From positions 2,294,001 to 2,358,000 of the forward strand of contig NZ_KB907307.1 in assembly GCF_000381925.1 (NCBI RefSeq): a stretch of 64,000 bases of DNA. The letters are read 5' to 3'. The position numbers and the translations under genes were made by a program. This DNA comes from Nocardia sp. BMG111209 (GTDB lineage Bacteria; Actinomycetota; Actinomycetes; Mycobacteriales; Mycobacteriaceae). Every line of letters starts with the position of its first letter. Positions within the stretch are counted from its first letter, which is position 1. A model generated the notes under the pieces. It worked only from the letters and a program-made list of their open reading frames with translations. It ran no database searches and was not told where the DNA came from. This document shows positions 52,822-62,335 of the stretch, in pieces.

Positions 52822-55218
52822 TCAGGCGGCCGAGGTGACGCGGTAGACGTCGTAGACGCCCTCCACGTTGCGCACCACGTTCAGCAGGTGACCCAGGTGT
52901 TTCGGGTCGCCCATCTCGAAGGTGAACTTGCTGATCGCCACCCGGTCGCCGGAGGTCATGACCGAGGCCGACAGGATGTTCACCCGCTCGTCGGCCAGCA
53001 CCTTGGTGACATCGGACAGCAACCGGGTGCGGTCCAGCGCCTCGATCTGGATCGCCACCAGGAACACCGACGACGGCGACGGCGCCCACTTGACCGCGAT
53101 GATCCGCTCGGCCTGCGCCTGCAGCGAGTCGGCGTTGGTGCAGTCGGTGCGGTGCACGCTGACCGAACCGCCGCGGGTGACGAAGCCCATGATCTCGTCG
53201 CCGGGTACCGGGGTGCAGCATTTGGCCAGCTTGGCGACCGTGCCCGGGGCGCCCTCGATCTCCACACCGGCGTCGCCGAGGGTGCGCTGCCGCGACGGCA
53301 GCGTGGACGGCGTGCTGCGCTCGGCGAGCTCGTTCTCCACATCGCCGACGCCGCCGAGCTGGGTGACCAGCCGCTGCACCACGTGATGCGCGGACACCTG
53401 GCTCTCGCCGACGGCCGTGTACAGCGCCGAGATGTCGGCGTAGTGCAGTTCGTGCGCGAGCGCGGTCATCGCGTCGACACCCATCAGGCGATGCAGCGGC
53501 AGTCCGGTGCGCCGGACCTCCTTGCTGATCGCCTCCTTACCCGCCTCCAGCGCCTCCTCGCGGCGCTCCTTGGCGAACCACTGCCGGATCTTGGCCTTCG
53601 CGCGCGGGGAGACCACGAAGTTCTGCCAGTCGCGGCTGGGACCGGCGTTCTGCGCCTTCGAGGTGAAGATCTCGACGACCTCACCGTTCTCCAGCTGCCG
53701 TTCCAGCGCGACCAGCCGCCCGTTGACCCGTGCGCCGATGCATTTGTGCCCGACCTCGGTGTGCACCGCATACGCGAAATCGACCGGGGTGGACTTCTGC
53801 GGCAGCGTGATGACGTCGCCCTTCGGGGTGAACACGAAGATCTCCGGCGACTTCAGGTCGAAGCGCAGCGACTCCAGGAACTCCGCCGGATCCGCGGCCT
53901 CCCGCTGCCAGTCCAGCAGCTGCCGCATCCAGGCCATATCGTCGACCTCGGCGATATCGCCGGAGTGCTTACCCTTGGTCTCCTTGTAGCGCCAGTGCGC
54001 GGCGATACCGAACTCCGCGGTCCGGTGCATCTCCTGGGTGCGGATCTGCACCTCCAGCGGCTTACCGTCCGGGCCGACCACGGTGGTGTGCAGCGACTGG
54101 TACACGCCGTAGCGCGGCTGGGCGATGTAGTCCTTGAACCGGCCGGCCATCGGCTGCCACAGCGAGTGCACCACGCCGACCGCGGCATAGCAGTCGCGCA
54201 CCTCGTCGCACAGGATGCGGATACCCACCAGATCGTGGATGTCGTCGAAGTCCTTACCCTTGACGATCATCTTCTGGTAGATCGACCAGTAGTGCTTCGG
54301 GCGGCCCTCGACCACCGCGGTGATGCGGCTCGACTGCAGCGTGTTGACGATCTCGGCGCGCACCCGGGCCAGGTAGGTGTCGCGCGAGGGTGCGCGGTCG
54401 GCCACCAGGCGCACGATCTCGTCGTACTTCTTGGGGTGCAGGATGGCGAAGGCCAGATCCTCGAGCTCCCATTTGACGGTCGCCATGCCGAGCCGATGTG
54501 CCAGCGGCGCAATGACTTCCAGGGTTTCGCGGGCCTTCTTGGCCTGCTTCTCCGGCGGCAGGAAACGCATCGTGCGCATGTTGTGCAGCCGGTCGGCGAC
54601 CTTGATGACCAGCACCCGCGGATCGCGGGCCATGGCGATGATCATCTTGCGGATGGTCTCGGCCTCGGCCGCGGAACCCAGGTTGACCTTGTCCAGCTTG
54701 GTGACGCCGTCGACCAGGTGGGCGACCTCCTGACCGAACTCGTCGGTCAGTTCCTCCAGGGTGTAGCCGGTGTCCTCGACCGTGTCGTGCAACAGGGCGG
54801 CGACCAGCGTGGTGGTGTCCATACCCAGCTCGGCGAGGATGTTGGCGACCGCGAGCGGGTGGGTGATGTACGGATCGCCGGATTTTCGGAACTGGTGGGC
54901 GTGCCGCTCGTCGGCCACGTCGAAGGCGCGCTGCAGCAATTGCAGATTGGCCTTCGGGTACAGCTCGCGATGCACCGTGGCCAGCGGCTCGAGCACCGGC
55001 TTGACCGCGGCGATACCGCGCTGACCGGTCATCCGGCGGGCCAGCCGGGCGCGCACCCGCCGGGAGGCGGAGGTGGGAACGGCAGCGGGGCTGCCGGGCT
55101 GGCGCATGGGCATGCTGCGCGGCGTGGGAACGCTCACATCGGGGGTATCGGCAGCCGCATCGGAGGCGTCACTACCGGTCGATTGCCCGGCATTCGCCTT
55201 CTCCAGATGCTGAGTCAT
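52822..55218 (-). CDS. relA: Bifunctional (p)ppGpp synthetase/hydrolase RelA (Rel)
   Basis: Makes and degrades the stringent-response alarmone. 798 residues, as in M. tuberculosis RelMtb (about 790). Hydrolase domain with the HD pair in [11 protein letters not shown] (H144, D145) and the upstream HPLAVA; synthetase domain with [21 protein letters not shown] and [16 protein letters not shown] domain with [24 protein letters not shown] in parts near 495; ACT domain at the C-terminus ending [10 protein letters not shown]. Both catalytic halves look intact. ATG gives a 60-residue Pro/Ser-rich leader usual in this order. Confidence 0.97.
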   Translation of the reverse strand: MTQHLEKANAGQSTGSDASDAAADTPDVSVPTPRSMPMRQPGSPAAVPTSASRRVRARLARRMTGQRGIAAVKPVLEPLATVHRELYPKANLQLLQRAFDVADERHAHQFRKSGDPYITHPLAVANILAELGMDTTTLVAALLHDTVEDTGYTLEELTDEFGQEVAHLVDGVTKLDKVNLGSAAEAETIRKMIIAMARDPRVLVIKVADRLHNMRTMRFLPPEKQAKKARETLEVIAPLAHRLGMATVKWELEDLAFAILHPKKYDEIVRLVADRAPSRDTYLARVRAEIVNTLQSSRITAVVEGRPKHYWSIYQKMIVKGKDFDDIHDLVGIRILCDEVRDCYAAVGVVHSLWQPMAGRFKDYIAQPRYGVYQSLHTTVVGPDGKPLEVQIRTQEMHRTAEFGIAAHWRYKETKGKHSGDIAEVDDMAWMRQLLDWQREAADPAEFLESLRFDLKSPEIFVFTPKGDVITLPQKSTPVDFAYAVHTEVGHKCIGARVNGRLVALERQLENGEVVEIFTSKAQNAGPSRDWQNFVVSPRAKAKIRQWFAKERREEALEAGKEAISKEVRRTGLPLHRLMGVDAMTALAHELHYADISALYTAVGESQVSAHHVVQRLVTQLGGVGDVENELAERSTPSTLPSRQRTLGDAGVEIEGAPGTVAKLAKCCTPVPGDEIMGFVTRGGSVSVHRTDCTNADSLQAQAERIIAVKWAPSPSSVFLVAIQIEALDRTRLLSDVTKVLADERVNILSASVMTSGDRVAISKFTFEMGDPKHLGHLLNVVRNVEGVYDVYRVTSAA

Positions 55219-55491
55219 GCCACCACCTCTCCCGACGCGATCGGATCACCCTATCCGACCGGTCCAACTGCTCAGACCACAACTTTAGTCCCGTGGGGCG
55301 ACAACCGCGGAGCCGCGCCGCGACCTGAGGTTTCCCGCGTCGTCACCGGGAGTTCGGCGGTACGTCGGCGGCACCGGCGCGGCACCGCCCCGGCGATCGG
55401 CCGCCGGGGCGCCGGCCCGGCACGGATCCCCTGACACCTCCGGACCGCCGACAGTATGCTGGGGACGCGAGCACGGCGAGGGGTCACGCGG

Positions 55492-57252
55492 ATGCCATTG
55501 GAAGCAGGATCGGTCTTCGCCGGTCATACCATCGAGCGTGTGCTCGGCGTCGGCGGGATGGGGGTGGTCTACCTCGCGCGGCATCCGCGCCTGGAACGAT
55601 CGATCGCCCTGAAAGTGCTGAGCACCAACGTCAGTGAGGACGGCCGGGTGCGCGCGAAGTTCGAGCGCGAGGCCACGCTGGCGGCCCGGCTCGACCATCC
55701 CGACATCGTGCCGGTCTACGACCGCAGCGGCCCGGATTCCGACACGCTGTGGATCTCCATGAAACACGTGCCCGGCGGCGACGTCGCGCAGTTGCTCGCC
55801 CGCTCCGGCGGACCGCTGCCGCCGCCGCGCGCGGTGCGGCTGATCACCGGCGCCGCATACGGTTTGGACTACGCCCATCAGCACGGCGTCCTGCACCGCG
55901 ACGTGAAACCGGCGAACATCCTGGTCGAACAGGACGAGCGCGGCCAGGAACGCGCGGTACTCACCGATTTCGGGATCGCCCGGGCCTTCGACGAGGCCGA
56001 GACGACGACCGGCACCACCGCCTCCTTCGCCTACGTCGCGCCGGAACGGCTGCGCGGCGAGCCGGTGGACACCCGCGCCGACGTCTACTCCCTCGGCTGC
56101 ACCCTGTACGAAATGCTCACCGGCAGTACGCCCTTCCCGCGTACGGCGCCGGGCGCCATGATCGCGGCCCATCTGAACGAGCCACCGCCGCGGCCCTCGC
56201 TGGCCCGGCCCGGCCTGCCCACCGGATTCGACGCCGTGATCGCGACCGCGCTGGCCAAGCGGCCCGCCGATCGCTACCCCACCTGTGTGGCCCTCGCCGA
56301 GGCCGCGCAGCGGGTGCTGGACGAGGCGTCACGCCGGACCGTGGTGAATCCCCGTCCGGGCCCGCCCTTTCCGTCCCAGCCGTATCCGATCGTTCCTTAT
56401 CCGGGACCGCACACCGGCCCGCACACGGGTCCCCCGCCGGGACCGCACACCGGTCCGCAGGGATCGCACACCGGTCCCCCGCCGGGGCCGCATACCGGTC
56501 CGTATCCGCCTGTGCCGCAGCCTTATCCGTCACCGCGGCCCGGCCGGTCCCGCATCGCCGTCCCGGCCGCGCTGCTGATGGTGGTGCTCGCCGTCGGCGG
56601 CGTCCTCGCCGGGGTGTACTACAGCCGCCACCGCCACGATCCGATCTCCATCGTCACGACCACGCCACCGGTGACCACACCGCCGCCGGCCGGTATCCAG
56701 TTGCTCGACGACGGCGTCCGTATCGGTGTCGCCAACGCGCCCAAGACGATCGACATGTTCAACGAGCCGATCTGCCCGCCGTGCGGCAAACTGCTCACCA
56801 GCTACTCCCCCGACCTCCAGAGCGGCATCGATTCCGGCCGGCTCGCGGTCCGATTCCACCTGCTGCATTTCCTGGACGACCGTTCGGCCAGCCACAACTA
56901 CTCCACGCGCGCCGTCGCGGCGACCCGATGCGTGGCCCAATCCGGTGATGCCATGGTCTATCTGAAGACCTATCAGGGCCTGTTCACCCCGGCCTTCCAA
57001 CCGACGGAGGACAGCAGGTCCGATCACACCGATCTCGAACTGGCGCAACTGGCCCGCAGCGTGGGCGCCTCGACCGCCACGACGGACTGCATCACCTCCG
57101 GCCGGCTGATGGATCTGGCGCGGGCCACCGCGGTGCAGGGCGAGGACAAACTCGAACAGCTGGAGCCCTCGGGCTATTCCACCCCCGCGGTCTTCCAGGG
57201 CTCGGTCAAGGTCGACACCGGCCGCTCGGACTGGGTCACCCGGCTGAACTGA
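55492..57252 (+). CDS. PknE-like receptor Ser/Thr kinase with extracytoplasmic DsbA-like domain
   Basis: 586 residues. Kinase domain at about 7-285: Gly loop LGVGGMGVVYLA at 19-30, lysine in IALKVL at 41, HRDVKPAN at 135-142, DFG at 159-161 and APE at 183-185. A Pro/His/Gly-rich juxtamembrane region with PGPHTGP repeats follows, then a membrane helix at about 355-378 and a thioredoxin-fold DsbA/DsbG-like domain with CPPC at about 427-430 (FNEPICPPCGKLL). The same architecture and the segment HFLDDRSASHNYSTRAVAA match M. tuberculosis PknE (Rv1743). Probably senses redox or nitrosative stress outside and signals by phosphorylation inside. Confidence 0.93.
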   Translation: MPLEAGSVFAGHTIERVLGVGGMGVVYLARHPRLERSIALKVLSTNVSEDGRVRAKFEREATLAARLDHPDIVPVYDRSGPDSDTLWISMKHVPGGDVAQLLARSGGPLPPPRAVRLITGAAYGLDYAHQHGVLHRDVKPANILVEQDERGQERAVLTDFGIARAFDEAETTTGTTASFAYVAPERLRGEPVDTRADVYSLGCTLYEMLTGSTPFPRTAPGAMIAAHLNEPPPRPSLARPGLPTGFDAVIATALAKRPADRYPTCVALAEAAQRVLDEASRRTVVNPRPGPPFPSQPYPIVPYPGPHTGPHTGPPPGPHTGPQGSHTGPPPGPHTGPYPPVPQPYPSPRPGRSRIAVPAALLMVVLAVGGVLAGVYYSRHRHDPISIVTTTPPVTTPPPAGIQLLDDGVRIGVANAPKTIDMFNEPICPPCGKLLTSYSPDLQSGIDSGRLAVRFHLLHFLDDRSASHNYSTRAVAATRCVAQSGDAMVYLKTYQGLFTPAFQPTEDSRSDHTDLELAQLARSVGASTATTDCITSGRLMDLARATAVQGEDKLEQLEPSGYSTPAVFQGSVKVDTGRSDWVTRLN

Positions 57253-57259
57253 TTGCGCC

Positions 57260-58012
57260 TCAACCGATCCGGTCGAGGAACGGCAGCAGGGCCGCGAGAT
57301 ATGCGCCGGGATCGCGGCTCCACAGGTCGTGCCCGGCGCCGGCGATGGTCGCGACCTCCGCCGTCGGCAGCGCGGCCCGCCACCGGTCGGCGAGTTCGTC
57401 GGTGACGATGGTGCTGGGCCGGTCACCGCGCAGAACCAGGACGGGACAACGCAGTTCGGGCAGCCGGTCCCACAGCGGCACCTCGCGGCTCTCCGCGGCG
57501 ACGCCCCGGACCGCGTGCCGGGACATCCGCTCGGCGACCTCGGTGCCGCGGATCCGCATGCGCAGTTGCTGTTCCACGACGGATTCGGGCAGGCCGACGT
57601 GGCGGGCCTGGTAGTCGCCGACGACCAGGCCCGCCACCTCGTCCGGGCGTTCCAGCGCGTAGCCGAGGGCGTAGGACGAACCTCTGGAGAACGCGACCAG
57701 GATCGGCCGCCGCAGCGCGCGGTCGTCGGCGACCGCGCGCAGGTCGCCGATGTGGTCCTCCCAGGTGTAGCCGCGTTCCGGTGCGTCGCTGCGGCCCCGC
57801 CCGCGCACATCCGCGACCACGACCCGCCGGTCGCCGAGCCGGTCCGACAGCCACGCGTATTCCGTTGCGTACTCGCCCATTCCGGGGATCACGAGGACCG
57901 GCCGTGCGGCCGAATCCCGGCGGTCGTTGTCCAGCACGTGCAGCCGGATCTCGCCGTTGCCGACGAAAACCGATGCCGCGCCGCCGGATACGGGCTCGCT
58001 CGCACGGGTCAC
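57260..58012 (-). CDS. Alpha/beta-fold hydrolase
   Basis: 250 residues, the common cytoplasmic alpha/beta hydrolase size. Oxyanion region in VLVIPGMGEYATEY near residue 40, nucleophile serine in LVAFSRGSSYALG near 107, acid in VLRGDRPSTIV near 200, histidine in IAGAGHDLWS near 227. The ADVRGRGRSDAPERGY segment is typical for lipase/haloperoxidase-like members. GTG at 58012 has a GAGGAGG site 6 bases upstream, so it is preferred to the much longer open frame that continues upstream into the next gene's shadow. Tail-to-tail with the kinase, 7 bases apart. Substrate unknown. Confidence 0.88.
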   Translation of the reverse strand: MTRASEPVSGGAASVFVGNGEIRLHVLDNDRRDSAARPVLVIPGMGEYATEYAWLSDRLGDRRVVVADVRGRGRSDAPERGYTWEDHIGDLRAVADDRALRRPILVAFSRGSSYALGYALERPDEVAGLVVGDYQARHVGLPESVVEQQLRMRIRGTEVAERMSRHAVRGVAAESREVPLWDRLPELRCPVLVLRGDRPSTIVTDELADRWRAALPTAEVATIAGAGHDLWSRDPGAYLAALLPFLDRIG

Positions 58013-58074
58013 GGCTACCTCCTCGTCTGCCGGATTCGAACCATACCGCCCGCCGGTCCTCGCCATCGCCCGGA

Positions 58075-58935
58075 TCAGGCGGGAACGGCCGGCGCCTCGT
58101 CCGGTTCGAGTCCCATATCCTCGAGTTCGCGCTGCGCCCAGAACAGCCGGCCGGTGTATTCCATCGGATTCACGCACGCGGCGAAATAGGTCAGCACCCG
58201 GGCGGGCACCGACATCGGCACCGCCACACTGGTGTCGAGGCCGGATTCGCGGGCGCGCCACTCGACGATCTCGGTGGCCACCAGGCCCGGCATCAGGCCG
58301 ATGACGGCGATGTTCCATTGCGCGAGTTCGGGAGCGAGGGTGTTGCCGAGCCGGTCCAGCGCCCGCTTGCTGGCGTAGTAGCCGGGCACCGCGAGGCTGA
58401 AGTCGCCGACCTTCTCGAGCTTCGGCGGCTCCTCCGGCAGCCGGAACACCTCGCCGCTGCCGGTGGTGACGTTGAGGATGCGGCCACCGCCGCGGGCCCG
58501 CATGATCGGGGTCACCAGCTGGATGAGCGTGAACGGCGCGTGCACGTTGACATCGAACTGGTAGAGCCAGTCCTCCCGGGACAGCTCCAGGAACGGGGTC
58601 GACCAGAAATCGCCCGCGGTGGCCGCCGCGTTGTTGACCAGGATGTCCACCCCGCCGAACCGCTCGATCGCGGCCTCGACCAGATCCTCCAGGGCCGCCT
58701 CGTCGGCCAGGTCGGTCGGCACGGCGAGCCCCTCGGCGCCCAACTTCTCGATCTGCGCGAGGGTTTCGCTCACGGTGCCGGGCAGTACACCACCGGATTC
58801 GGTGGTGCGTGCGGCCAGCACCAGCCGCGCTCCGCGGCGGGCGAAGTCGAGGGCCGTCTGCCGTCCGATACCCCGGCTCGCTCCGGTGACGAGCACGACC
58901 TTCCCGGCCAGATCCAGTTCTTCTTGTCGCTCCAC
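58075..58935 (-). CDS. Short-chain dehydrogenase/reductase (SDR)
   Basis: 286 residues. Cofactor loop VTGASRGIGRQTALDF near 16-31, NNAA at about 107-110 and the catalytic Tyr-Lys in GYYASKRAL near 177. The usual serine is in NVTTGSGEVF near 153. GTG start giving MERQEELDLAGK; an ATG 15 codons upstream lies across the palindrome and would make the operator coding, so it is rejected. It is divergent from a TetR-type gene with a shared perfect palindrome, which suggests control by that repressor. Substrate unknown; TetR-SDR pairs often act on lipids or xenobiotics. Confidence 0.87.
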   Translation of the reverse strand: MERQEELDLAGKVVLVTGASRGIGRQTALDFARRGARLVLAARTTESGGVLPGTVSETLAQIEKLGAEGLAVPTDLADEAALEDLVEAAIERFGGVDILVNNAAATAGDFWSTPFLELSREDWLYQFDVNVHAPFTLIQLVTPIMRARGGGRILNVTTGSGEVFRLPEEPPKLEKVGDFSLAVPGYYASKRALDRLGNTLAPELAQWNIAVIGLMPGLVATEIVEWRARESGLDTSVAVPMSVPARVLTYFAACVNPMEYTGRLFWAQRELEDMGLEPDEAPAVPA

Positions 58936-58956
58936 GGCGAACCAGCCTTTCCCATC

Positions 58957-58977
58957 TTTTTGAACTGAGTTCAAAAA
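58957..58977. promoter_or_regulatory. Perfect palindrome, probable TetR operator for the SDR/tetR divergent pair
   Basis: TTTTTGAACT-G-AGTTCAAAAA: 10-bp arms around one base, in an otherwise GC-rich 139-base intergenic region. It lies 22 bases before the SDR start and about 100 before tetR. Its length and symmetry are those of a TetR-dimer site. Confidence 0.75.
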
Positions 58978-59074
58978 CATCGTAGCGGCGACGTCGCCCG
59001 CCCGGAAGCCCCCGCGTCGATCCGGCGACGCCGGCAGGGCCGGGTCCGGCGCGCGGCTGCGTATCATTGCCCTG

Positions 59075-59725
59075 ATGCCCGCCCGACCTCCCGCCCAGCC
59101 GCGCCAGCGCGCCACGCTGGGCAACACCAGATCGCGGGAGACCCGGCAGGCCCTCGTGCGCGCCGCGCTGCGGCTGTGGACCGAGGGGGATTTCGACCTG
59201 GCGTACGAGGCCAGTTCGGCGGCCGATATCGCGCGGGCCGCGGGAGTCAGCAAGGGCACCTTCTACTTCCACTTCGCCGGCAAGGAGGACATCCTTCGGG
59301 AGATGGCCGGCGCGACGGCCCATGCCATGATCGACCGGATCGAGGCCGGGATCCGCGACGACATCCCCCTGGCCGCGCTCACCGAACAGGTCATGTTCGC
59401 GATGGCCGACCGCGTCGCGCGCGGCCCGCGGGCGGCCGCGGTGAAGGCCGGCTCGCTGGGCTACGAATCACGAAGCGGCGACGTGACTCTCGCGGGGCCG
59501 CGGCTCGGCGCCGCCTTCGAGGCCCTGGTCGACTACGGCAAGCGGACCGGCGCACTGGCGGCCGCGATCGATGCGGAGGAGACCGCGGCGATGCTGACCG
59601 CGGTGACCATGGAGGCGATCATCCGCTGGGGTGTGAGCGACCGGACGCAGACCTGGCTGCAACACACCCTGCGCGACCGCACCCGGGTGGTCCTGGCCGG
59701 GGTGGCGCACACCGGCGACGACTGA
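59075..59725 (+). CDS. TetR/AcrR family transcriptional regulator
   Basis: 216 residues. The N-terminal HTH shows SRETRQALVRAAL, then ASSAADIARAAGVSKGTFYFHFAGKEDILREM at about 48-79 in parts, a textbook TetR recognition helix (SKGTFYFHF). The C-terminal ligand domain is divergent as usual. ATG at 59075 follows the ATTGCC stretch without a strong ribosome site. It is divergent from the SDR gene and probably represses it, and perhaps itself, through the 21-base palindrome. Confidence 0.92.
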   Translation: MPARPPAQPRQRATLGNTRSRETRQALVRAALRLWTEGDFDLAYEASSAADIARAAGVSKGTFYFHFAGKEDILREMAGATAHAMIDRIEAGIRDDIPLAALTEQVMFAMADRVARGPRAAAVKAGSLGYESRSGDVTLAGPRLGAAFEALVDYGKRTGALAAAIDAEETAAMLTAVTMEAIIRWGVSDRTQTWLQHTLRDRTRVVLAGVAHTGDD

Positions 59726-59756
59726 CACCGGTCCGCCGGTGCGGGAGACTGGCGGG

Positions 59757-60080
59757 ATGTCGCACCCGGCGCTGCACGCGCGTCCCCGGTGGCGGCGCAC
59801 CGGGGACCCGAACTTCCCCAGCGCCGCCCTCGTCGACGGCCACTGGTGGGTGCTGCGGATCAACTGCTTTCCCGATCACCCGCTGTGGACCCTGTTCATC
59901 GACGGGGAACGGGCCCTCGACATCGACGACGCACCCCCGACCTGGGGCGAACCCGCCGACCGATCCGCCACGACCCTGGACACCGTCACGACCGGACGGA
60001 TCCTCACACCGATCCGGTCGTTCGTCGCCTACGGCAGCGAGATCGGCGATCCGTGCGACAACCCGTTCTGCTGCGGGTGA
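59757..60080 (+). CDS. Conserved-looking small hypothetical protein with a Cys-rich C-terminus
   Basis: 107 residues, not assigned to a family. No signal peptide or membrane helix. The N-terminal half has HWWVLRINCFPDHPLWTLF near 33-51 and a predicted beta-rich fold; the C-terminus ends DPCDNPFCCG with three cysteines in six residues. ATG with GGGAGACTGGCGGG upstream; it starts 31 bases after tetR and may be in the same transcript. It ends 7 bases before the convergent oxidoreductase. Confidence 0.6.
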   Translation: MSHPALHARPRWRRTGDPNFPSAALVDGHWWVLRINCFPDHPLWTLFIDGERALDIDDAPPTWGEPADRSATTLDTVTTGRILTPIRSFVAYGSEIGDPCDNPFCCG

Positions 60081-60087
60081 TTCGGGT

Positions 60088-61119
60088 TCACCGAGCCCGC
60101 TCGCGCGCGGTCTCGAGCACCGTCAGGGTGTCGAGTGCGTCGCGGGGATCGACCGGGACGGGGGCGCCGTCGCGCAGGGTGGCGGCCATCGCGCGGTAGA
60201 AGGCCGGGTAGTCGCCGGATTCGGTGCGGACCGGCTCGGCGCCGTCCTCGGTACCGAGCCGCCCCCACTGTTCGGGTTCGACCGTGCCCCAAGGCTTTCC
60301 GTCACCGGGCCGGCGACCGGCGCGCAGATCGGCCTCCTGCGGATCGAGTCCCTCTACGACATAGGCGCTTTCGGAGCCCAATACCCGGAATCGCGGACCC
60401 GCTTGTCCCGCAACGGCACTCATCCACAGATGGGATCGCACCCCACCGGCATGGGTGAGCGCGAGGAAGGCGTCGTCGTCGGCCGCCACCCCGGGACGGC
60501 GGCGATCCAGCTCGCAGTAGACGTCGGTGACGGGCCCGAACAGGGTGAGCGCCTGATCCACCAGGTGACTGCCGAGGTCGTAGAGATAGCCCGCGCCGTC
60601 CGCGGCGGAGCCGACCTCGCGCCAGCCGCCCTTCACCGCCGGGCGCCACCGCTCCATCCGGGATTCGAATCGCCGCACCTCGCCCAGGCTCCCCTCCTCG
60701 ACCAGCCGGCGGACGGTGCGGAAGTCGCTGTCCCAGCGGCGATTCTGGAACACCGACAGTGCCACGCCGGCCCGCTCGGCGGCCGCGATCAACTCGCGCG
60801 CCTCGGCGGTGGTGACCGCGAACGGCTTGTCCACCACCACGGGCAGTCCGGCCGCGATCGCCTGCTCGGCGATCGGCGCGTGGGTCTTGTTGGGAGTGGC
60901 GACCACCACCAGATCGATCCGGCCCGGATCGGCGAGCAACTCCCCCACCGACGCCGCCACCCACACGTCCGGATACTCGCGCCGCGCCGCCGCCGCGCGC
61001 TCGGCCGAAGAGGTCACCACCGCCGCCACCCGCATCCGCGGCTCGGCGGCGATCAGCGGCGCATGGAACACCGCGCCGGCCAGACCGTATCCGACCACTG
61101 CCACCCGAATGTGCGTCAC
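60088..61119 (-). CDS. Gfo/Idh/MocA family NAD(P)-dependent oxidoreductase
   Basis: 343 residues, the usual length for this family of sugar/inositol-type oxidoreductases. Rossmann loop VAVVGYGLAGAVFHAPLIAA at about 6-25; VVATPNKTHAPIAEQAIAAG near 71-90; the catalytic-type lysine in VVVDKPFAVT near 96; YDLGSHLVDQALTLFG near 177 with the family histidine. Substrate cannot be inferred; neighbours give no pathway clue. It is divergent from the YnfA-type gene with a 307-base gap. Confidence 0.9.
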   Translation of the reverse strand: MTHIRVAVVGYGLAGAVFHAPLIAAEPRMRVAAVVTSSAERAAAARREYPDVWVAASVGELLADPGRIDLVVVATPNKTHAPIAEQAIAAGLPVVVDKPFAVTTAEARELIAAAERAGVALSVFQNRRWDSDFRTVRRLVEEGSLGEVRRFESRMERWRPAVKGGWREVGSAADGAGYLYDLGSHLVDQALTLFGPVTDVYCELDRRRPGVAADDDAFLALTHAGGVRSHLWMSAVAGQAGPRFRVLGSESAYVVEGLDPQEADLRAGRRPGDGKPWGTVEPEQWGRLGTEDGAEPVRTESGDYPAFYRAMAATLRDGAPVPVDPRDALDTLTVLETARERAR

Positions 61120-61426
61120 GCGCAGGCCCTTTCACCGACATTCGCCCGAGCCACCGCCACCGCGGCGCGCTTTCGCGACCGCGCGGTTCCGGTACCCGCC
61201 GTGACCGGCGGCCACGAATTCGCACTATAGAGCAGCTCTACCGGTCGGCCGCCGCACCACCGGCGCCGCCGGGACCGGCTCGTGCCCAGCGTCCGGTCCA
61301 GGGCATACCGATCGGTACCCGCGAAATGCTGCCCCAGGTCGCCTCGTCGTGCTCATGTCCCGGGCCGCACCCACAGATCCTTGTTTCACCGGCCTTCACA
61401 GTGTGCGAGACGGACGGGATCCGCTA
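61120..61426. other. Gene-free divergent intergenic stretch
   Basis: Between the Gfo/Idh/MocA gene and the YnfA-type gene. I see no gene, strong palindrome or RNA here; it presumably holds both promoters. Confidence 0.5.
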
Positions 61427-61771
61427 ATGTCCGGCGTCATGACCGTTCTGCGCTCGCTGTCGCTGTTCGCGCTCGCGGCCGTGGCCGAGATCGGCGGTGC
61501 GTGGCTGGTGTGGCAGGGGTGGCGCGAGCATCGCGGCGTGCTGTGGATCGTGGCGGGGATCGTCGCGCTCGGTGCGTACGGGTTCGTGGCGACCTTCCAG
61601 CCCGACGCCCATTTCGGCCGGATCCTCGCCGCGTATGGCGGCATCTTCGTGGCCGGATCGCTGGCCTGGGGGATGATCGCGGACAAATTCCGCCCGGACC
61701 GGTTCGACCTGATCGGCGTGGCCCTCTGCCTGGCCGGTGTCGCGGTGATCATGTACGCCCCGCGCGGGTGA
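61427..61771 (+). CDS. YnfA family small integral membrane protein
   Basis: 114 residues with four hydrophobic helices (about 8-28, 35-53, 63-84 and 94-111 in the longer form), the layout of the YnfA/UPF0060 family. Diagnostic segments are [17 protein letters not shown] and [17 protein letters not shown]. tuberculosis Rv2639c is a close match from memory. Start at 61427 is taken for its GGGA site; an ATG four codons later would give the commoner MxxLRSLxLF start. Related small proteins are discussed as multidrug exporters of the SMR type, but the function is not established. Confidence 0.88.
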   Translation: MSGVMTVLRSLSLFALAAVAEIGGAWLVWQGWREHRGVLWIVAGIVALGAYGFVATFQPDAHFGRILAAYGGIFVAGSLAWGMIADKFRPDRFDLIGVALCLAGVAVIMYAPRG

Positions 61772-61786
61772 TCGCGTGGACCACGC

Positions 61787-62275
61787 TCACACGGTGGGGC
61801 CGGTGAGTTCGCGGTAGTAGAAGTACATCGGTTCGGCGGCTTCGGGTTCGGTGTGCCGGAAGTCGTGGGCCTCGTAGAAACGGCGGGCGTCGGTGTCCTC
61901 GCCGTCGACGTTGATCTGTAGTTCCTCGGCGCCACGAGTGCGGGCCAGGTCGCATGCGGCTTCCAATAGGGCGTGGCCGATGCGGCGGCCGCGCAGGGCG
62001 GGACGCACGTACAACTCCTCCAGCAGGGCCACCGGGCCGTCGGCCCATACGGCGGGGCGGAAGGAGAGGATCGCGACGCCGGTGGCCGGGTCGCCGCCGA
62101 GCAGGGCGACCAGGTCACCACCGGCCAGGGTGCGGCGCAGGCGTGCCGCGAGGATCTCGACTCCCGGTGTGGGCGTGTCGAATTCGCGATTGAAATCGTC
62201 CAGCAGGGTGGCGACGGTGGTGGCGTCGGAGGCGGTGGCCACGCGGATCCGCCGATCCGGCTCGGGTCCGGTCAT
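61787..62275 (-). CDS. GNAT family N-acetyltransferase
   Basis: 162 residues. The acetyl-CoA-binding motif A is RPALRGRRIGHALLEAACDLA near 88-108 (R-x-x-x-x-G-x-G/A pattern), preceded by the strand ALLEELYV; motif B is FYEAHDFRHTEPE near 134. ATG giving MTGPEPDRRIRVA was chosen over an upstream start because it places the first strand at the family position. Substrate unknown. It overlaps no neighbour and lies 15 bases from the convergent YnfA-type gene. Confidence 0.88.
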   Translation of the reverse strand: MTGPEPDRRIRVATASDATTVATLLDDFNREFDTPTPGVEILAARLRRTLAGGDLVALLGGDPATGVAILSFRPAVWADGPVALLEELYVRPALRGRRIGHALLEAACDLARTRGAEELQINVDGEDTDARRFYEAHDFRHTEPEAAEPMYFYYRELTGPTV

Positions 62276-62335
62276 CCGGACAGCCTGGCAGCCGGACCGC
62301 GACGGCCGCAACACCATTGATTCGCCGGGTACCGC

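Noticed and set aside
51733..55434. A 1233-codon open frame on the plus strand across the DMT gene and opposite relA
   Set aside because: Composition is Arg/Gly/His-rich shadow sequence; relA on the other strand and the DMT gene in another frame have full family motifs.
58032..58042. GGATTCGAACC, which resembles the complement of a tRNA T-loop
   Set aside because: The flanking bases do not form a T-stem, acceptor stem or anticodon arm; it lies in the leader of the alpha/beta hydrolase gene.
59176..61230. A 684-codon plus-strand frame running through tetR, the small hypothetical gene and the opposite of the Gfo/Idh/MocA gene
   Set aside because: Frame-shifted shadow of three well-supported genes; Arg/Gly-rich translation without a recognisable fold.
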